From Sinotaia quadrata (Eukaryota > Mollusca > Gastropoda > Architaenioglossa > Viviparidae), in NCBI GenBank assembly GCA_028829895.1, contig CM054181.1, positions 7,118,001-7,182,000 of the forward strand: a stretch of DNA of 64,000 nucleotides, in the 5' to 3' direction. The notes under the pieces were generated by a model. The model made no database searches. It saw only the letters and a program-made list of their open reading frames with translations, and was not told where the DNA came from. Position numbers and translations under genes: made by a program. Shown here piece after piece: positions 54,991 to 64,000 of this stretch (its first letter is position 1; the number at the start of each line of letters is the position of its first letter).

Positions 54991-56546
54991 TTTTCAGACA
55001 TATAGATAAGCTCACAATGTATTTCCTTGTTTCTATGGCAAACAGTTTGTCCAAATATTTTCTAACTAAAAATCAAATGGCAACATCAACTGGGTCAGAA
55101 TAAATCCAGCTTTAGGGATTTCAGTTTAGGTACCTATCAAGAATTACACAGATGTAGCCATTATTCAATCAGAGTTATCTCTACCTGTAAACACGGAGCG
55201 ACATGCCCTGCCGGTAACCTCTAACCTTTATAGACAGTATCGTTATGGGCGTTGAACAAGACAGCCATAAAGCCGCCATCTTGCGTACCCCATAACACAA
55301 AACTATGAAGTAAAAGATCTGCATGTACAGACAGAACATGTTTCCTAGACACTTTGCAATCAGTGTTCTGTACAAAGTGTACTGTGCTGTTAGCGTTTAT
55401 TTTTGCCTTGTCTCACTGCACACGTTCACGAAACTCTACACACTCTTTGTGTTTACTTGGAACACTTACAGAAGTCTGAGCCAGTGACGTCATTCCATTC
55501 CGGATGTGACGTCATTATGTGGGTGAATTGCCACTGCTTTATAAGGGATTGCAGATGCATTGTCCATTAAAGGCACTGTATCCAGCAAACTGACATGTTA
55601 CAATAGCAGTGAACTTATTTTCTTGTGATAATTACTGTCTATTTACTGTTTCATTTTGTTAGCCCTACGTCACTCTCTGTGCAAAAAGTATTTTAAATTT
55701 GCAGCCCTTCTCGCCCATGAACCCAAATGACCTTTCCGAGACAAGAGTGACACAGTTTTCCTTTTCAACCGAGCATTAACTGTTGCTGTGTTCACATAAT
55801 TGGCTCTCTACAGGTATAAATGACAATGATCTTATTTATAAATGTCGATTTGCTGGATGACCAATCTGGTGTAGCAGACACCTAAAAAAATAAAAATTAT
55901 TGAAGTGTAAATGTTAATTTCTTCACTGATTACATCAGGGATTTATTTTCAGCAGCTCCAGGGTGATAATGATGTTGTTGTACCAAAGTCATTAATCATA
56001 AGTCATTAAAGAGGCAACTTCCATATGGCATAATTTTTTTTCTGAACTGCATTAGATAGGACTAGTCTATAATTAACTACCCCGTTGGTTTAGAGAGGGG
56101 AAAACGAATAAAAAAATAATCATTATTTCTTCAATATTTCAAATAAGATTTCTTTAAAAGGATATGATAATCTAAGGTAAGTAACTCTAGATTAATTCAT
56201 TTCTATGGAAGTAGGAGGATACCCTAAGAATATGGTTCAGAATTTTAATCAGCCAATTCACATTTTAAAATAAAAAACGAGACAATGTCCACGCCAATGG
56301 TGATTGAGAAAGTTATTTATTTTAAAATAGTTGTGAATACCCGTTCTAATTTCGTAACGGTTGTTCCTTTTGCTACGTGAAATAGCATGGTCAGCAATAA
56401 ATAAATAAATAAATGTTTGTTGTTGTTTTTAAGAGCACTTACAGCTCTTTCGCCCGTTTTGCGCATCAAATCAGTTTCTTAAGATCAGCGGTCGTTAACC
56501 AGATGGCGATTCATTAGCACTCTCTTTCTTCCACTCGCAATGTAAG
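54991..56546. other. single-copy stretch holding a promoter-like cluster
   Basis: The longest repeat-free stretch on the right side. It contains GCCGCCATCTTG (YY1-type) near 55271, the CRE-CRE-TATA cluster at 55485-55546 and ordinary AT-rich DNA. No coding exon was recognised. Confidence 0.5.
55485..55546 (+). promoter_or_regulatory. two palindromic CREs and a TATA-like box
   Basis: TGACGTCA at 55485-55492 and 55507-55514 lie 22 bp apart, about two helical turns. TTTATAAGG at 55538-55546 is 24 bp further on. Read on plus, this is a CREB/ATF-type proximal promoter with an expected start near 55570. On minus the TATAAAG is a better match, but the CREs would then lie downstream of it. No exon on either side confirms a transcript. 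Confidence 0.4.
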
Positions 56547-56668
56547 ACTTCAGGCATGCTTACGTCATTAACGTGACAATCGTTGGATTCAGTTACACAC
56601 AGTTTGACTTTAGGCATGCTTACGTCATTAACGTAACAATTATCGTTGGATTCAGTTACACACAGTAA
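56547..56668. repeat. about 62-bp duplication, 2 copies
   Basis: AGGCATGCTTACGTCATTAA occurs twice with TCGTTGGATTCAGTTACACA after each. Each unit holds TTACGTCATTAACGT(A/G)A, a near-palindrome of CRE-like halves. Confidence 0.95.
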
Positions 56669-57130
56669 TCAGTGGTAACTGAAAGGCCCGCTAACACTAA
56701 TAACAGTGACCAGTTAACGCATATTTTGTGTAAATATATGATTTTACTACACACGCGCGCACACACCCTATGTATGCACGAACGCAAACACAAACACAGA
56801 GAGAAAAAACTAGTCGAAATTTGGGATTGGCGAAAACTAACGCCATAATACATAAACTTGTACGATGTAATTATTAGGCTAAGGGAGATAAGTGACCCCC
56901 TGCATTGTTATCTGCTTTTTAATTCAGATGCGAGAGCGGTTATCAACGGATTTTGACGGAGTGTTAACTGTAAGATGTGAGAAATGCAACACTCGAAATC
57001 GGCCTAGGCAGGAAGCACTCTCCATAAATTGAGGAAGAAATGCAACAAAAAGGGGAGAGAACAAATTGGGATATAGTGAGACAATAGTAGAATCTTCATA
57101 GATTCTACCATACGCTTTTAGCATTTAAGG
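56669..57130. other. single-copy stretch
   Basis: Nothing recognised. Confidence 0.5.
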
Positions 57131-57590
57131 ACAAATATCTACCTCATGTCACTGACAGATATCCTACTTCATGCTACTGAAATATAGACTACATGTCACT
57201 GATAAACACCTTCTACATGTCATGACAAACACATCTACATATCACTGACAAATGCCTACTACATGTCACGACAAATGCCTACTACATGTCGCGATAAATA
57301 CTTACAATATATCAGTGGCAAATGCCTAATACATGTCATGGCAAATACATACTACATATTAGTGACAAATACCTACTACATATCAGTGACAAATGCCTAC
57401 TACATGTCATGACAAATACATAATATATGCCATGACAAATACCTACTAAATATATCTGACAAATGCCTACTGCATGTCATGACAAATACCTACTACATAT
57501 CAGTGACAAATGCCTACTACATGTCTTGACAAATACCTAAAAATATCAGTGACAAATACATACTATATGTCATGAAAATAGATATGAAAT
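57131..57590. repeat. 22-25-bp minisatellite, about 20 copies
   Basis: Core ACAAATGCCTACTACATGTC then ATG. GTCATG and ATCAGTG unit types alternate irregularly. Confidence 0.94.
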
Positions 57591-57756
57591 GACCATTGCT
57601 ATCATGCACTAAGATAACAGTATGGCGATATACGTTATGACCTAATCCTGACTTTTTTGACTGATAACATTTTAACTGACTGGACAGGCGTACACCATGT
57701 AGCTTGCTTACTGAAAATTACACGTCTGCAAAACAATTCTTACTTAGACAAAATAA

Positions 57757-57838
57757 AAAGACAGTCATCCTATTTATTGCATAGTGGTCATTACATCAAG
57801 ACAGTCATCCTATTTATTACATAGTGGTCATTACATCA
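57757..57838. repeat. 40-bp duplication, 2 copies
   Basis: AGACAGTCATCCTATTTATT then (G/A)CATAGTGGTCATTACATC. Confidence 0.96.
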
Positions 57839-57875
57839 ACTCAATTATTGCGATGACAGAAAGAACAGACACGCA

Positions 57876-58072
57876 TCCTACTATATACTTCATGTGTATT
57901 GATCTGATTGTGAACTTCTTAATGAACCTTACTAATCCTGTTTATATACTTCATGTGTACTGATATATAAACTGCTTAATGAACCTTACTAATCCTGTTT
58001 ATATACTTCATGTGTACTGATATATAAACTGCTTAATGAACCTTACTAATCCTGTTTATATTTATGTGTACT
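57876..58072. repeat. about 60-bp minisatellite, 3 copies
   Basis: Core TATATACTTCATGTGTACTG then CTGCTTAATGAACCTTACTA. Confidence 0.94.
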
Positions 58073-58254
58073 GGCAAAAACAGCACACTAGGTTAACCTT
58101 ATCTTATCATATTGCCAATACGTGATCGTTAGAGTCAGGCCGTACACCGACAAAGAAGAGAAATTGGCGTTGGGCTATGGCAGTACATCCACGTACACAC
58201 AGCAAAGGTACGTCATAACATCTGCTTACTGATATGTATGTTAAGTCGGAACAG

Positions 58255-58400
58255 CTCAGATCATAGTGGACATCAAATTCTTACAATGGCGGATTCAGCG
58301 GATCATATCAAACTGTGTACAATACAGTCAATCTTTACAATGGCAAACTGAAAGGGTCAAATCATACTGGAAGTCAGATACACGAGTCAATTTTTACAAT
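58255..58400. repeat. about 55-bp degenerate repeat, 3 copies
   Basis: GTCAATCTTTACAATGGC-like and GGATCATA/GGTCAAATCATA-like blocks recur. Confidence 0.75.
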
Positions 58401-58544
58401 ATCATTGGGTTGCAAACCCGTTTGTGCTGATACGTCATCATGCCTGTTTGACGCGTTTGTGTGTGTGTGTGTGTGCATTCTGTTCAGGTTTTAACACGGC
58501 ATGCAGCGGTGTACTATTTATAATGGGTATTCTGATACGCCCCC

Positions 58545-58705
58545 TAAAGAGCCTAGTTAATAACCAAACTTTTATTTATAGTGTGGTATACCTAAAGGCC
58601 TAGTTAGTAACCAAACTTTTATTTATAGTAATGTGTGGTATACCTAAAGGCCTAGTTAGTAACCAAACTTTTATTTATAGTGTGGTATACCTAAAGGCCT
58701 AGTTA
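58545..58705. repeat. 47-52-bp minisatellite, 3.3 copies
   Basis: Core GCCTAGTTAGTAACCAAACT then TTTATTTATAGTGTGGTATAC. Confidence 0.95.
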
Positions 58706-59724
58706 GTAGTTAAAAAGGGCACAATCTCTGTGAAGTGTTGGCCTGATAGTATATGCAGCGTACGTGAAAATGCGGAAGAGAGAAAGGGGCAGGATAAGTC
58801 TTTCCTGCCAGAGTCAGGCCAGCACCCCAACCCCACCCGAGAAGCTGGAAGCTGCCATATCGAACATTCATCGTAAGCTGATCTTGCTTGCGCATCAACT
58901 GTACAGAGCAAGTCTTCTAGTTTTACCTCAATCAGCTTTCCCTTCTCTTAGAAGCAGTAGGAGAGCGGCTCCCGTCCAGCTCACACGAAATTCCATACCA
59001 CTGGCTAAAACCATATAAAGTCAAGAGGGGAAACGGGGGGAGGAGAACAGAAGAGCTTGGCGCGGATCGGATGTCCCGGTGTGGATTTCGTGAACAACAG
59101 CCAAAAGGTCCGTCGCTCAACGAGGTAAAAATCTATACGACCTCAAAGGCTAAAACCAAGGAAAGAGACGGACTGGAACAACGTGTGTGGGGGGAGGGGT
59201 ATTTGTGAGGGGTGCACGAGCAGTCCAACTGATATAAAATTAAATAATAATATAATATTTGTAACCATTGCAGGAATGCTAAAGGATCGAACCCTTTCAA
59301 AACTAGCGATGTAGTATATCTTATCTCAAAAGAGTGTTCCACATACCCTGGAATTCCACAGCTTGCAAACTTCCAAGTACTGTAGAAGAAGGGGTGGGGT
59401 GGGGTGGGGGGTGGGAATGCACGCTTGCCATGAACTTCACTTTAGTTTTCTTATTTTCATCTTCAATCGAGCTTTACTTGGGCCGCGCGCGATGCCAGCT
59501 GCTGAGACTAGGTGCACGTGCTCTGCGTGGCAGCCTGTGCATGCACCAAATGAAAGTCCTGTGTAAAATTAGCCCCCTAATGTTCCGGCTACATTACCTG
59601 AACTAACAGGTAAGTATGTTATTAGCGAAAAAGCCGACCTCGAAAACAACTTGTTCGCTAAGCGTGGGAATGTTTGAATGGCGTTTTCATAAGCTTACGT
59701 GTTCCAAATTAGGCTGTTCGCTGC
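58706..59724. other. single-copy stretch, GC-richer
   Basis: Contains TATAAAG near 59012 and, near 59601, a near-perfect plus-strand donor ACAGGTAAGTATG beside a minus-strand donor-like CAGGTAATG. GGGGTGGGGTGGGGTGGGGG near 59393 is quadruplex-prone. The 90-codon plus frame at 59334-59606 has no recognised domain. Confidence 0.4.
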
Positions 59725-59738
59725 CCACATACACACAC

Positions 59739-59780
<42 letters not shown>

Positions 59781-59910
59781 TCTTACACAGACACACATAC
59801 AAACACTCACATACATACACACTCACACACACACATTCTTACACAGACACATACAAACACTCACACACACACTCATACATACATATACACGCACACACGC
59901 TCTGATAAGC
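59725..59910. repeat. compound AC microsatellite
   Basis: (AC)n, then two copies of a TTCTTACACAGACACA…AAACACTCAC segment with CATACA linkers. Confidence 0.95.
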
Positions 59911-60189
59911 AGAGTGAGGTTTAGTGAGTCAGGTTAGAAATAACTATATATATACTTGGGGTGGTGGTGGTTAGATTTAGATGAACAGAAGTAGTAAAAA
60001 ATTTAGATAGATGGCTAGATAAGACGTCAACTGTAGACTTTTAGATATAGAAAGAAATAAACTTAAAACAGATTTAGATATAAAGAGCTGTGTACAGATA
60101 GGTACATTCGAATGTCTCATTTTAATTTAATTTAATCCACTACACATTATATAATTAATAACTAACCATCTTGTGATTATTTCTCTATG
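59911..60189. other. single-copy AT-rich stretch
   Basis: TTTAGATAGAT-type motifs. Nothing recognised. Confidence 0.5.
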
Positions 60190-60359
60190 TTAGTTTAAAC
60201 TGAGTGACAAGTGGGGGGGAAGCAGGAAAGCAACAGTCAGGACCCGACCAAACAAGTGGTTTTTCAACCTTACACTTGAAACCCTAATCAAAGAGAGTTG
60301 GTGGGTTTTTGTGAAAGAAAAAAAAAGAAAAGAAAGAAAATACACATTTCTTTCGCGTT

Positions 60360-60503
60360 TCACGTCTCCAGCATACCTAAGCCGGTGACTTTTAGCAGTT
60401 CTTTTGCATCGTGAACGCACCCCTGTCTTGGCCGAAGATGCGAGCAAGGCCTTGGCGGCGGTGTCGAATTGCTCGCCAGCTCCAGTTTCGGCAGCCCGTC
60501 CAT
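60360..60503 (-). CDS. 47-codon ORF with strong Kozak start in CpG-rich patch; possible first exon
   Basis: The minus-strand ATG at 60503 lies in GCAAGATGG, with A at -3 and G at +4. The frame codes MDGLPKLELASNSTPPPRP, then a basic stretch and HDAKELLKVTGLG, and stops at TGA 60362-60360. Within it, CTTAG|GTATGC (about 60375) is a fair splice donor but would end in phase 1, while the SOBP exon starts in phase 0. It therefore cannot join that exon directly. It could be a 5' exon with a further exon between, an upstream ORF or an unrelated gene start. CpG density is much higher than the window average. No family recognised. Confidence 0.3.
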   Translation of the reverse strand: MDGLPKLELASNSTPPPRPCSHLRPRQGCVHDAKELLKVTGLGMLET

Positions 60504-60560
60504 CTTGCCAGCAGAGCGGGCGCGTGCGGGCGCGTGCGACCAACACGGAAATGGGGTAGG
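60380..60560. promoter_or_regulatory. small CpG-rich patch
   Basis: Many CpGs, including GCGGGCGCGTGCGGGCGCGT near 60516-60535, in otherwise CpG-poor DNA. It lies upstream of SOBP in gene direction, so a promoter or first-exon role is possible but unproven. Confidence 0.35.
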
Positions 60561-61423
60561 GGGCGAGGAGAAGGAGGGCAGAAAGGATGACTAGAGGAAG
60601 AAAAAAAAACGGGAGGAGAAAAGAGCTCGAAACTTAGGAGGGTGGGATAGAATTAGGTATGGAGTGTGTCTCGTCTGGTGCACGTGTGATTAAGCTTGCA
60701 CGCGTCGTTTGTATAACAGACTGGGGAGAGGGGGTGGAAGTGGCTGAGACGTCCTTTATTTAAAAAAAAATACTTGTTTTCAATGTATCTTTTAACACAC
60801 GCAGTGAGAAGTATAGCCAGCATAATAATCGAAGGCTGGAACACTGCTGGGTGTTATCTATATGCAGATTTCTGCTCCTGCACACTGCGTTCATGAATGT
60901 TGAGGCAAAACTGGAAATCCGAGGAACAACGAGGGTAGTGGGTGGCAGCCAAAGGTTAACTGTGGGTAAAGAGTTTGGCAGTGGGGTTAGAGAGAAGTGG
61001 GGGTGATGGTGTATCTAACTCCCAGTTAATCCTTTCCTCTGTGGAAAAGTATGAACAGAAAGTGCAAAGAAAATTAAAACGAAACCGATTTGATGAATGA
61101 AGAGATGAAGAGGTAAATAAATAAAGAGTGGAGTAGGAGAGAGCGGGCGGGGCGAGAGAAGGTGGGGACCCCTTTTTTGCAGATTTTGTCTTCAGAATAC
61201 GGAAGACTTGGATCTCTTAATAACCTCACTTCCGCTCTTTCTCAAGTTCTCAAAGTAAACACAAGCATCACGTGCTTTCAAGTCAGGGAAAGGGGGAGGG
61301 AATGCTTTACAAACTCAGGTTTTATCTCCCCTTGTGATCAGTAATTCAGTTTTGAATCTTTAGAAATCAACAGCCACTTTTGACCATTTGAACAAGTACA
61401 AAACGCATAAACATACATGATAA
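60561..61423. other. single-copy stretch
   Basis: Purine-rich at 60560-60640. No exon recognised. Confidence 0.5.
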
Positions 61424-61446
61424 AACACACACACACACACACACAG
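61424..61446. repeat. short (AC)n
   Basis: About 11 dinucleotides. Confidence 0.95.
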
Positions 61447-61559
61447 TCAAATCCGTCCTCAGTAACGTACTCAAGGTTGTGAGAACACAGAAACAAACAA
61501 TTAAAATAATGAGTCAGATTCAGTGAAAGGAGGCATCGGATTCCAGGCCGAAGCCAAAA

Positions 61560-61716
61560 CTAGTTGGTGCTCTTTTCAGCCAGACACTGGCACCGGCATT
61601 CTGTGATTTCATCTTGCAACCGCAAGAGAACCACAAGCAGGGCAGTAGTGCCAAATACCATAATTATGATTCCTGAGACCTGTTTCTGTTTCTCTCCAGG
61701 CTCTGGCGCATCAGTG
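61560..61716 (-). CDS. possible 3'-terminal exon with a membrane segment
   Basis: Minus frame TDAPEPGEKQKQ, then a hydrophobic segment VSGIIIMVFGTTALLVVLL, then RLQDEITECRCQCLAEKSTN and TAG. The composition (about half GC) and amphipathic layout look exon-like beside AT-rich DNA. The only in-frame acceptor (TTAAAG|C) is weak; the better CTTGCAG upstream would bring in a TAA. An open run of 52 codons is not significant by itself. No family recognised. Confidence 0.18.
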
Positions 61717-61866
61717 CTTTAACTGCAAGACTGGCATCTGAGATTCCCCATAAAAACATTTTTAAATGGCGCCAATTGTACTAATGACAGTATTAAGTAC
61801 GATTTCACAGAAACACAGTGTAAATGATACAAAGACTTAATAGTTAAGATCTTTAAAAAAAAACTA

Positions 61867-62112
61867 AAACGCTATAGTTAAGCTCTCCCATAACTAAGAC
61901 GCTATAGCTCTCTCAAGACTGCAACGCTATAGCTAAGATCTCTCAAGACGACAACGCTATAGCTCTCTCAAGACTACAACGCTATAGCTAAGATCTCTCA
62001 AGACGACAACGCTATAGCTAAGATCTCTCAAGACTACAACGCTATAGCTCTCTCAAGACTACAACGCTATGGCTAAGATATCTCAAGACTACAAGGCTAT
62101 GGCTAAGATCTC
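61867..62112. repeat. 25/30-bp mosaic minisatellite, about 10 units
   Basis: Core AAGACTACAACGCTATAGCT, followed by either AAGATCTCTC (30) or CTCTC (25). Long and short units are mixed. Confidence 0.94.
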
Positions 62113-62507
62113 TGAAAAATTCATTTAAGAAAGGCACTAAGGACACTGTTGCATAGATCTTCAAGAAGTAAATTAACTCTTTCGATACCACGGGTATCAT
62201 CTTTTCAGACCAGTAGTCTCCAATTTGTTATTTAGTAGGAAACGCTGGAGACAGAGAGTTGGCACTCAGTATAACAAAAACATATTTTAAATTGGTGCTA
62301 ATGCCTAACATCTATCAGAACATATTCAAACTGAAGAAACTCGAGGTTACCTCTCCTCCCCTCCCCTCACCCCCTCTCTCTCATACACAAACGCATCAGC
62401 ATTTGCGTACTTTAAAATGATATGAGTTAGATTCGCATCTAAGATATGCGCATATCAAATGCACAAAAAAATTTCATTAAAAATAATCGACAAAATATAA
62501 TTGTATT
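62113..62507. other. single-copy AT-rich stretch
   Basis: Nothing recognised. Confidence 0.5.
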
Positions 62508-62706
62508 ATAAAATCGGTAGTTTACGTCAGTAAGTATAAGACTTGTGTTATAAAATTCGTAGTTTCGTCAGTAAGTATAAGACTTGTGTTATAAGATTCC
62601 TAGTTTACGTCAGTAAGTATAAGACTTGTGTTATAAGATTCCTAGTTTACGTCAGTAAGTATAAGACTTGTATTATAAGATTCCTAGTTTACGTCAGTAA
62701 ATATAA
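62508..62706. repeat. 43-bp minisatellite, 4.6 copies
   Basis: Core CTAGTTTACGTCAGTAAGTA then TAAGACTTGTGTTATAAGATT. Each unit has a TTACGTCA CRE-like site. Confidence 0.95.
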
Positions 62707-62795
62707 GTAGCAAGAAGAGCTTCGGACTAAAAACTGCGAATTAACTTATAAAAAATATCTTAGACTGGTGTGATAAGATTTAGTGGAAGAGAAAC

Positions 62796-62829
<34 letters not shown>

Positions 62830-62832
62830 TTG
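62796..62832. repeat. (TG)n with CGCG interruption
   Basis: About 12 TG followed by CGCGCGTGTG. Confidence 0.95.
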
Positions 62833-63632
62833 TGTATATGAGTGAGAGAGATTGGGGATATACAATGACTGGTAAATGTAATAATTGTAGTAGATAATAT
62901 CTTTACAAATTACAGAAATATATAAGATCGACACACAAACACACAAAATACTTTACGAATATATTTAAAAACATTTTCAGTAAAAACTGTTTTATCTGAG
63001 ACCATGCGGAAATTAAACATTGTACAAAATTTCGTAGCTATAAAATTCTTTTAATAAGTAGATCTTTGAGACCGTCGTAAGAAATTTGTATACAGTGAGA
63101 CTACTGAAATACAACCCTTTCATAAATTGATCTATTCCGGACACGCGCCTAAAATCAAACGCAAAAAGAATTCGATTCCTATATACAGTATAAATTGTAA
63201 AACAAGTAGGCAGACCTTACAAACAAAACTAACAAAAAATTATTGACGCAAACACAAATAACGTTCTAAGATTTCTAGGCCGGATGTAGTTTTCTGTAAC
63301 AAATAACCATGTTTCCTTAATAGAATAAGTCCGTATGCGTAGTCATGGGGGTGGCTTAGGATAGAGATCTGTGTCTGTAATAACCGCACTTTTAAAATGG
63401 ACTTTTGGGAACTTGCTCGCACGCACGCACGCACACGCAGTTAAAGATTGAATTGTGACCTAGAAGTACGCTCACTGATCAGCAGTCACGTGATAATACC
63501 TGCGTTGTAGTATAGAATAATTTCTTTCCTTTGTTGGTCGAGTCTTGATAGTGCCTATGTCTATTACAGCGTGCCTGTATGAATTATTTCCCTTGTTGTA
63601 GTATGAATTATTTATTATTTATAAATTATTAT
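62833..63632. other. single-copy AT-rich stretch
   Basis: CGCACGCACGCACGCACACG near 63419-63437. No gene recognised. Confidence 0.5.
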
Positions 63633-63692
63633 TAGCTAGCGGGTAAAGGTCAATCGCACTGACTTTAGAGTTTAGAGGTTCGAACGATGTTG
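63633..63692 (+). mobile_element. tRNA-like SINE head
   Basis: TAGCTAGCGGGTAAAGGTCA resembles an A box and GAGGTTCGAACGA (B-box-like) follows about 35 bp later. The rest cannot fold into a tRNA cloverleaf, so a tRNA-derived SINE start is more likely than a tRNA gene. Confidence 0.4.
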
Positions 63693-63734
63693 CTGCGACT
63701 TACAGAGTTTAGAATGTCGGGCGGAATCGCTCTG

Positions 63735-63990
63735 ATTGTAGATTTTATGTAGAAGATCGGGACATAACGTTATAAGAGAGTCGGGCTATTTCGCTTGGTA
63801 TGGTATGGGTGGTATCACTGTGGCTTTCGAGTCGGTTAATACCGCCGTGGTTTTCGAGTCGGGTGGATCGCTGTGGTTTTAGAATCAGGCGGTATAGCTG
63901 TGGTTTTCGAGTCGGGTGGTGTCGCTGTGGTTTTCGAGTCGTTTTGGCATCATTATGGTTTTAATTCAGGCGATTTCGCAGAACGCAGGT
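63735..63990. repeat. degenerate repeat of about 30 bp, 7-8 copies
   Basis: Core GTGGTTTTCGAGTCGGGTGG then (T/A)TCGCT. The array continues toward the window edge. Confidence 0.85.
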
Positions 63991-64000
63991 CAGCAGCCTT

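Noticed and set aside
54645..55054. Two overlapping 118-119-codon minus frames rich in His, Pro and Ser
   Set aside because: Produced by the GATG-rich low-complexity tract.
55181..55375. Minus frame containing AAGATGGCGGC start and CAGGTAGAG donor-like end, as a SOBP first exon
   Set aside because: The donor gives the wrong phase for the SOBP exon and the peptide has no similarity to the SOBP N-terminus. The motif is better read as a YY1-type site.
59334..59606. 90-codon plus frame ending beside a perfect donor (ACAGGTAAGTATG)
   Set aside because: The frame stops within a few bases of the donor, has no recognised domain, and a G-rich tract crosses it. A non-coding exon remains possible, but there is nothing to support it.

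Overview
The window is eukaryotic nuclear DNA, and almost none of it encodes protein. It is AT-rich and lacks operons, ribosome-binding sites and dense ORFs. It has spliced-exon structure, tRNA-derived SINE-like sequence, hAT transposon debris, many TG/AC microsatellites and a very large number of minisatellites. The exon protein points to an animal. The mix of tRNA-type SINEs, long AC runs and dense locally homogenised minisatellites would suit a mollusc or another lophotrochozoan, but that placement is inference.

The one secure coding feature is an exon on the minus strand at 47957-48263. It encodes the N-terminal FAE(T/N)TMNELLGWYGY signature of SOBP (sine oculis-binding protein homolog). 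It has a good acceptor (TTGCAG) and donor (GTATGT). Both flanks are therefore probably introns of SOBP: sequence above 48263 is upstream in the gene and sequence below 47957 is downstream. No other SOBP exon was recognised. A CpG-rich patch near 60.2-60.6 kb has a minus-strand ATG in strong Kozak context and is the only candidate for a 5' part of the gene, but its apparent donor phase does not fit the exon directly.

Layout. 1-8.4 kb: minisatellites, one tRNA-SINE (about 3.49-3.83 kb) and a 1.4-kb degenerate array. 8.4-9.84 kb: a broken hAT transposase relic (minus strand), inside which a 67-bp piece of the coding sequence is amplified about 14 times. 10.05-12.2 kb: a continuum of related 24-38-bp repeat subfamilies. 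12.2-29 kb: further arrays, a second SINE at 18.72 kb, a four-copy diverged repeat at 20.3-20.9 kb and trinucleotide-rich arrays. 29-37 kb: more arrays, one split by a hAT-end-like insertion (29.88 kb), and a 165-bp hAT-type MITE (32745-32909) beside a tRNA-like SINE head. 37-47.9 kb: arrays including a two-type mosaic (41.7-42.3 kb) and a satellite present in two opposite orientations (46.3-47.25 kb) just downstream of the SOBP exon. 48.3-50.46 kb: a 2.1-kb 45-50-bp repeat family that starts about 50 bp from the exon acceptor. 50.5-64 kb: more arrays, a CRE-CRE-TATA cluster at 55.49-55.55 kb, the CpG-rich patch and a tRNA-like head near the right edge.

Adding up the intervals called here, roughly 40% of the window is tandemly repeated. 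Most long open frames are by-products of those repeats. Repeat boundaries were read by eye and are good to about 5-20 bases. Repeat units are given as a core of at most 20 bases.
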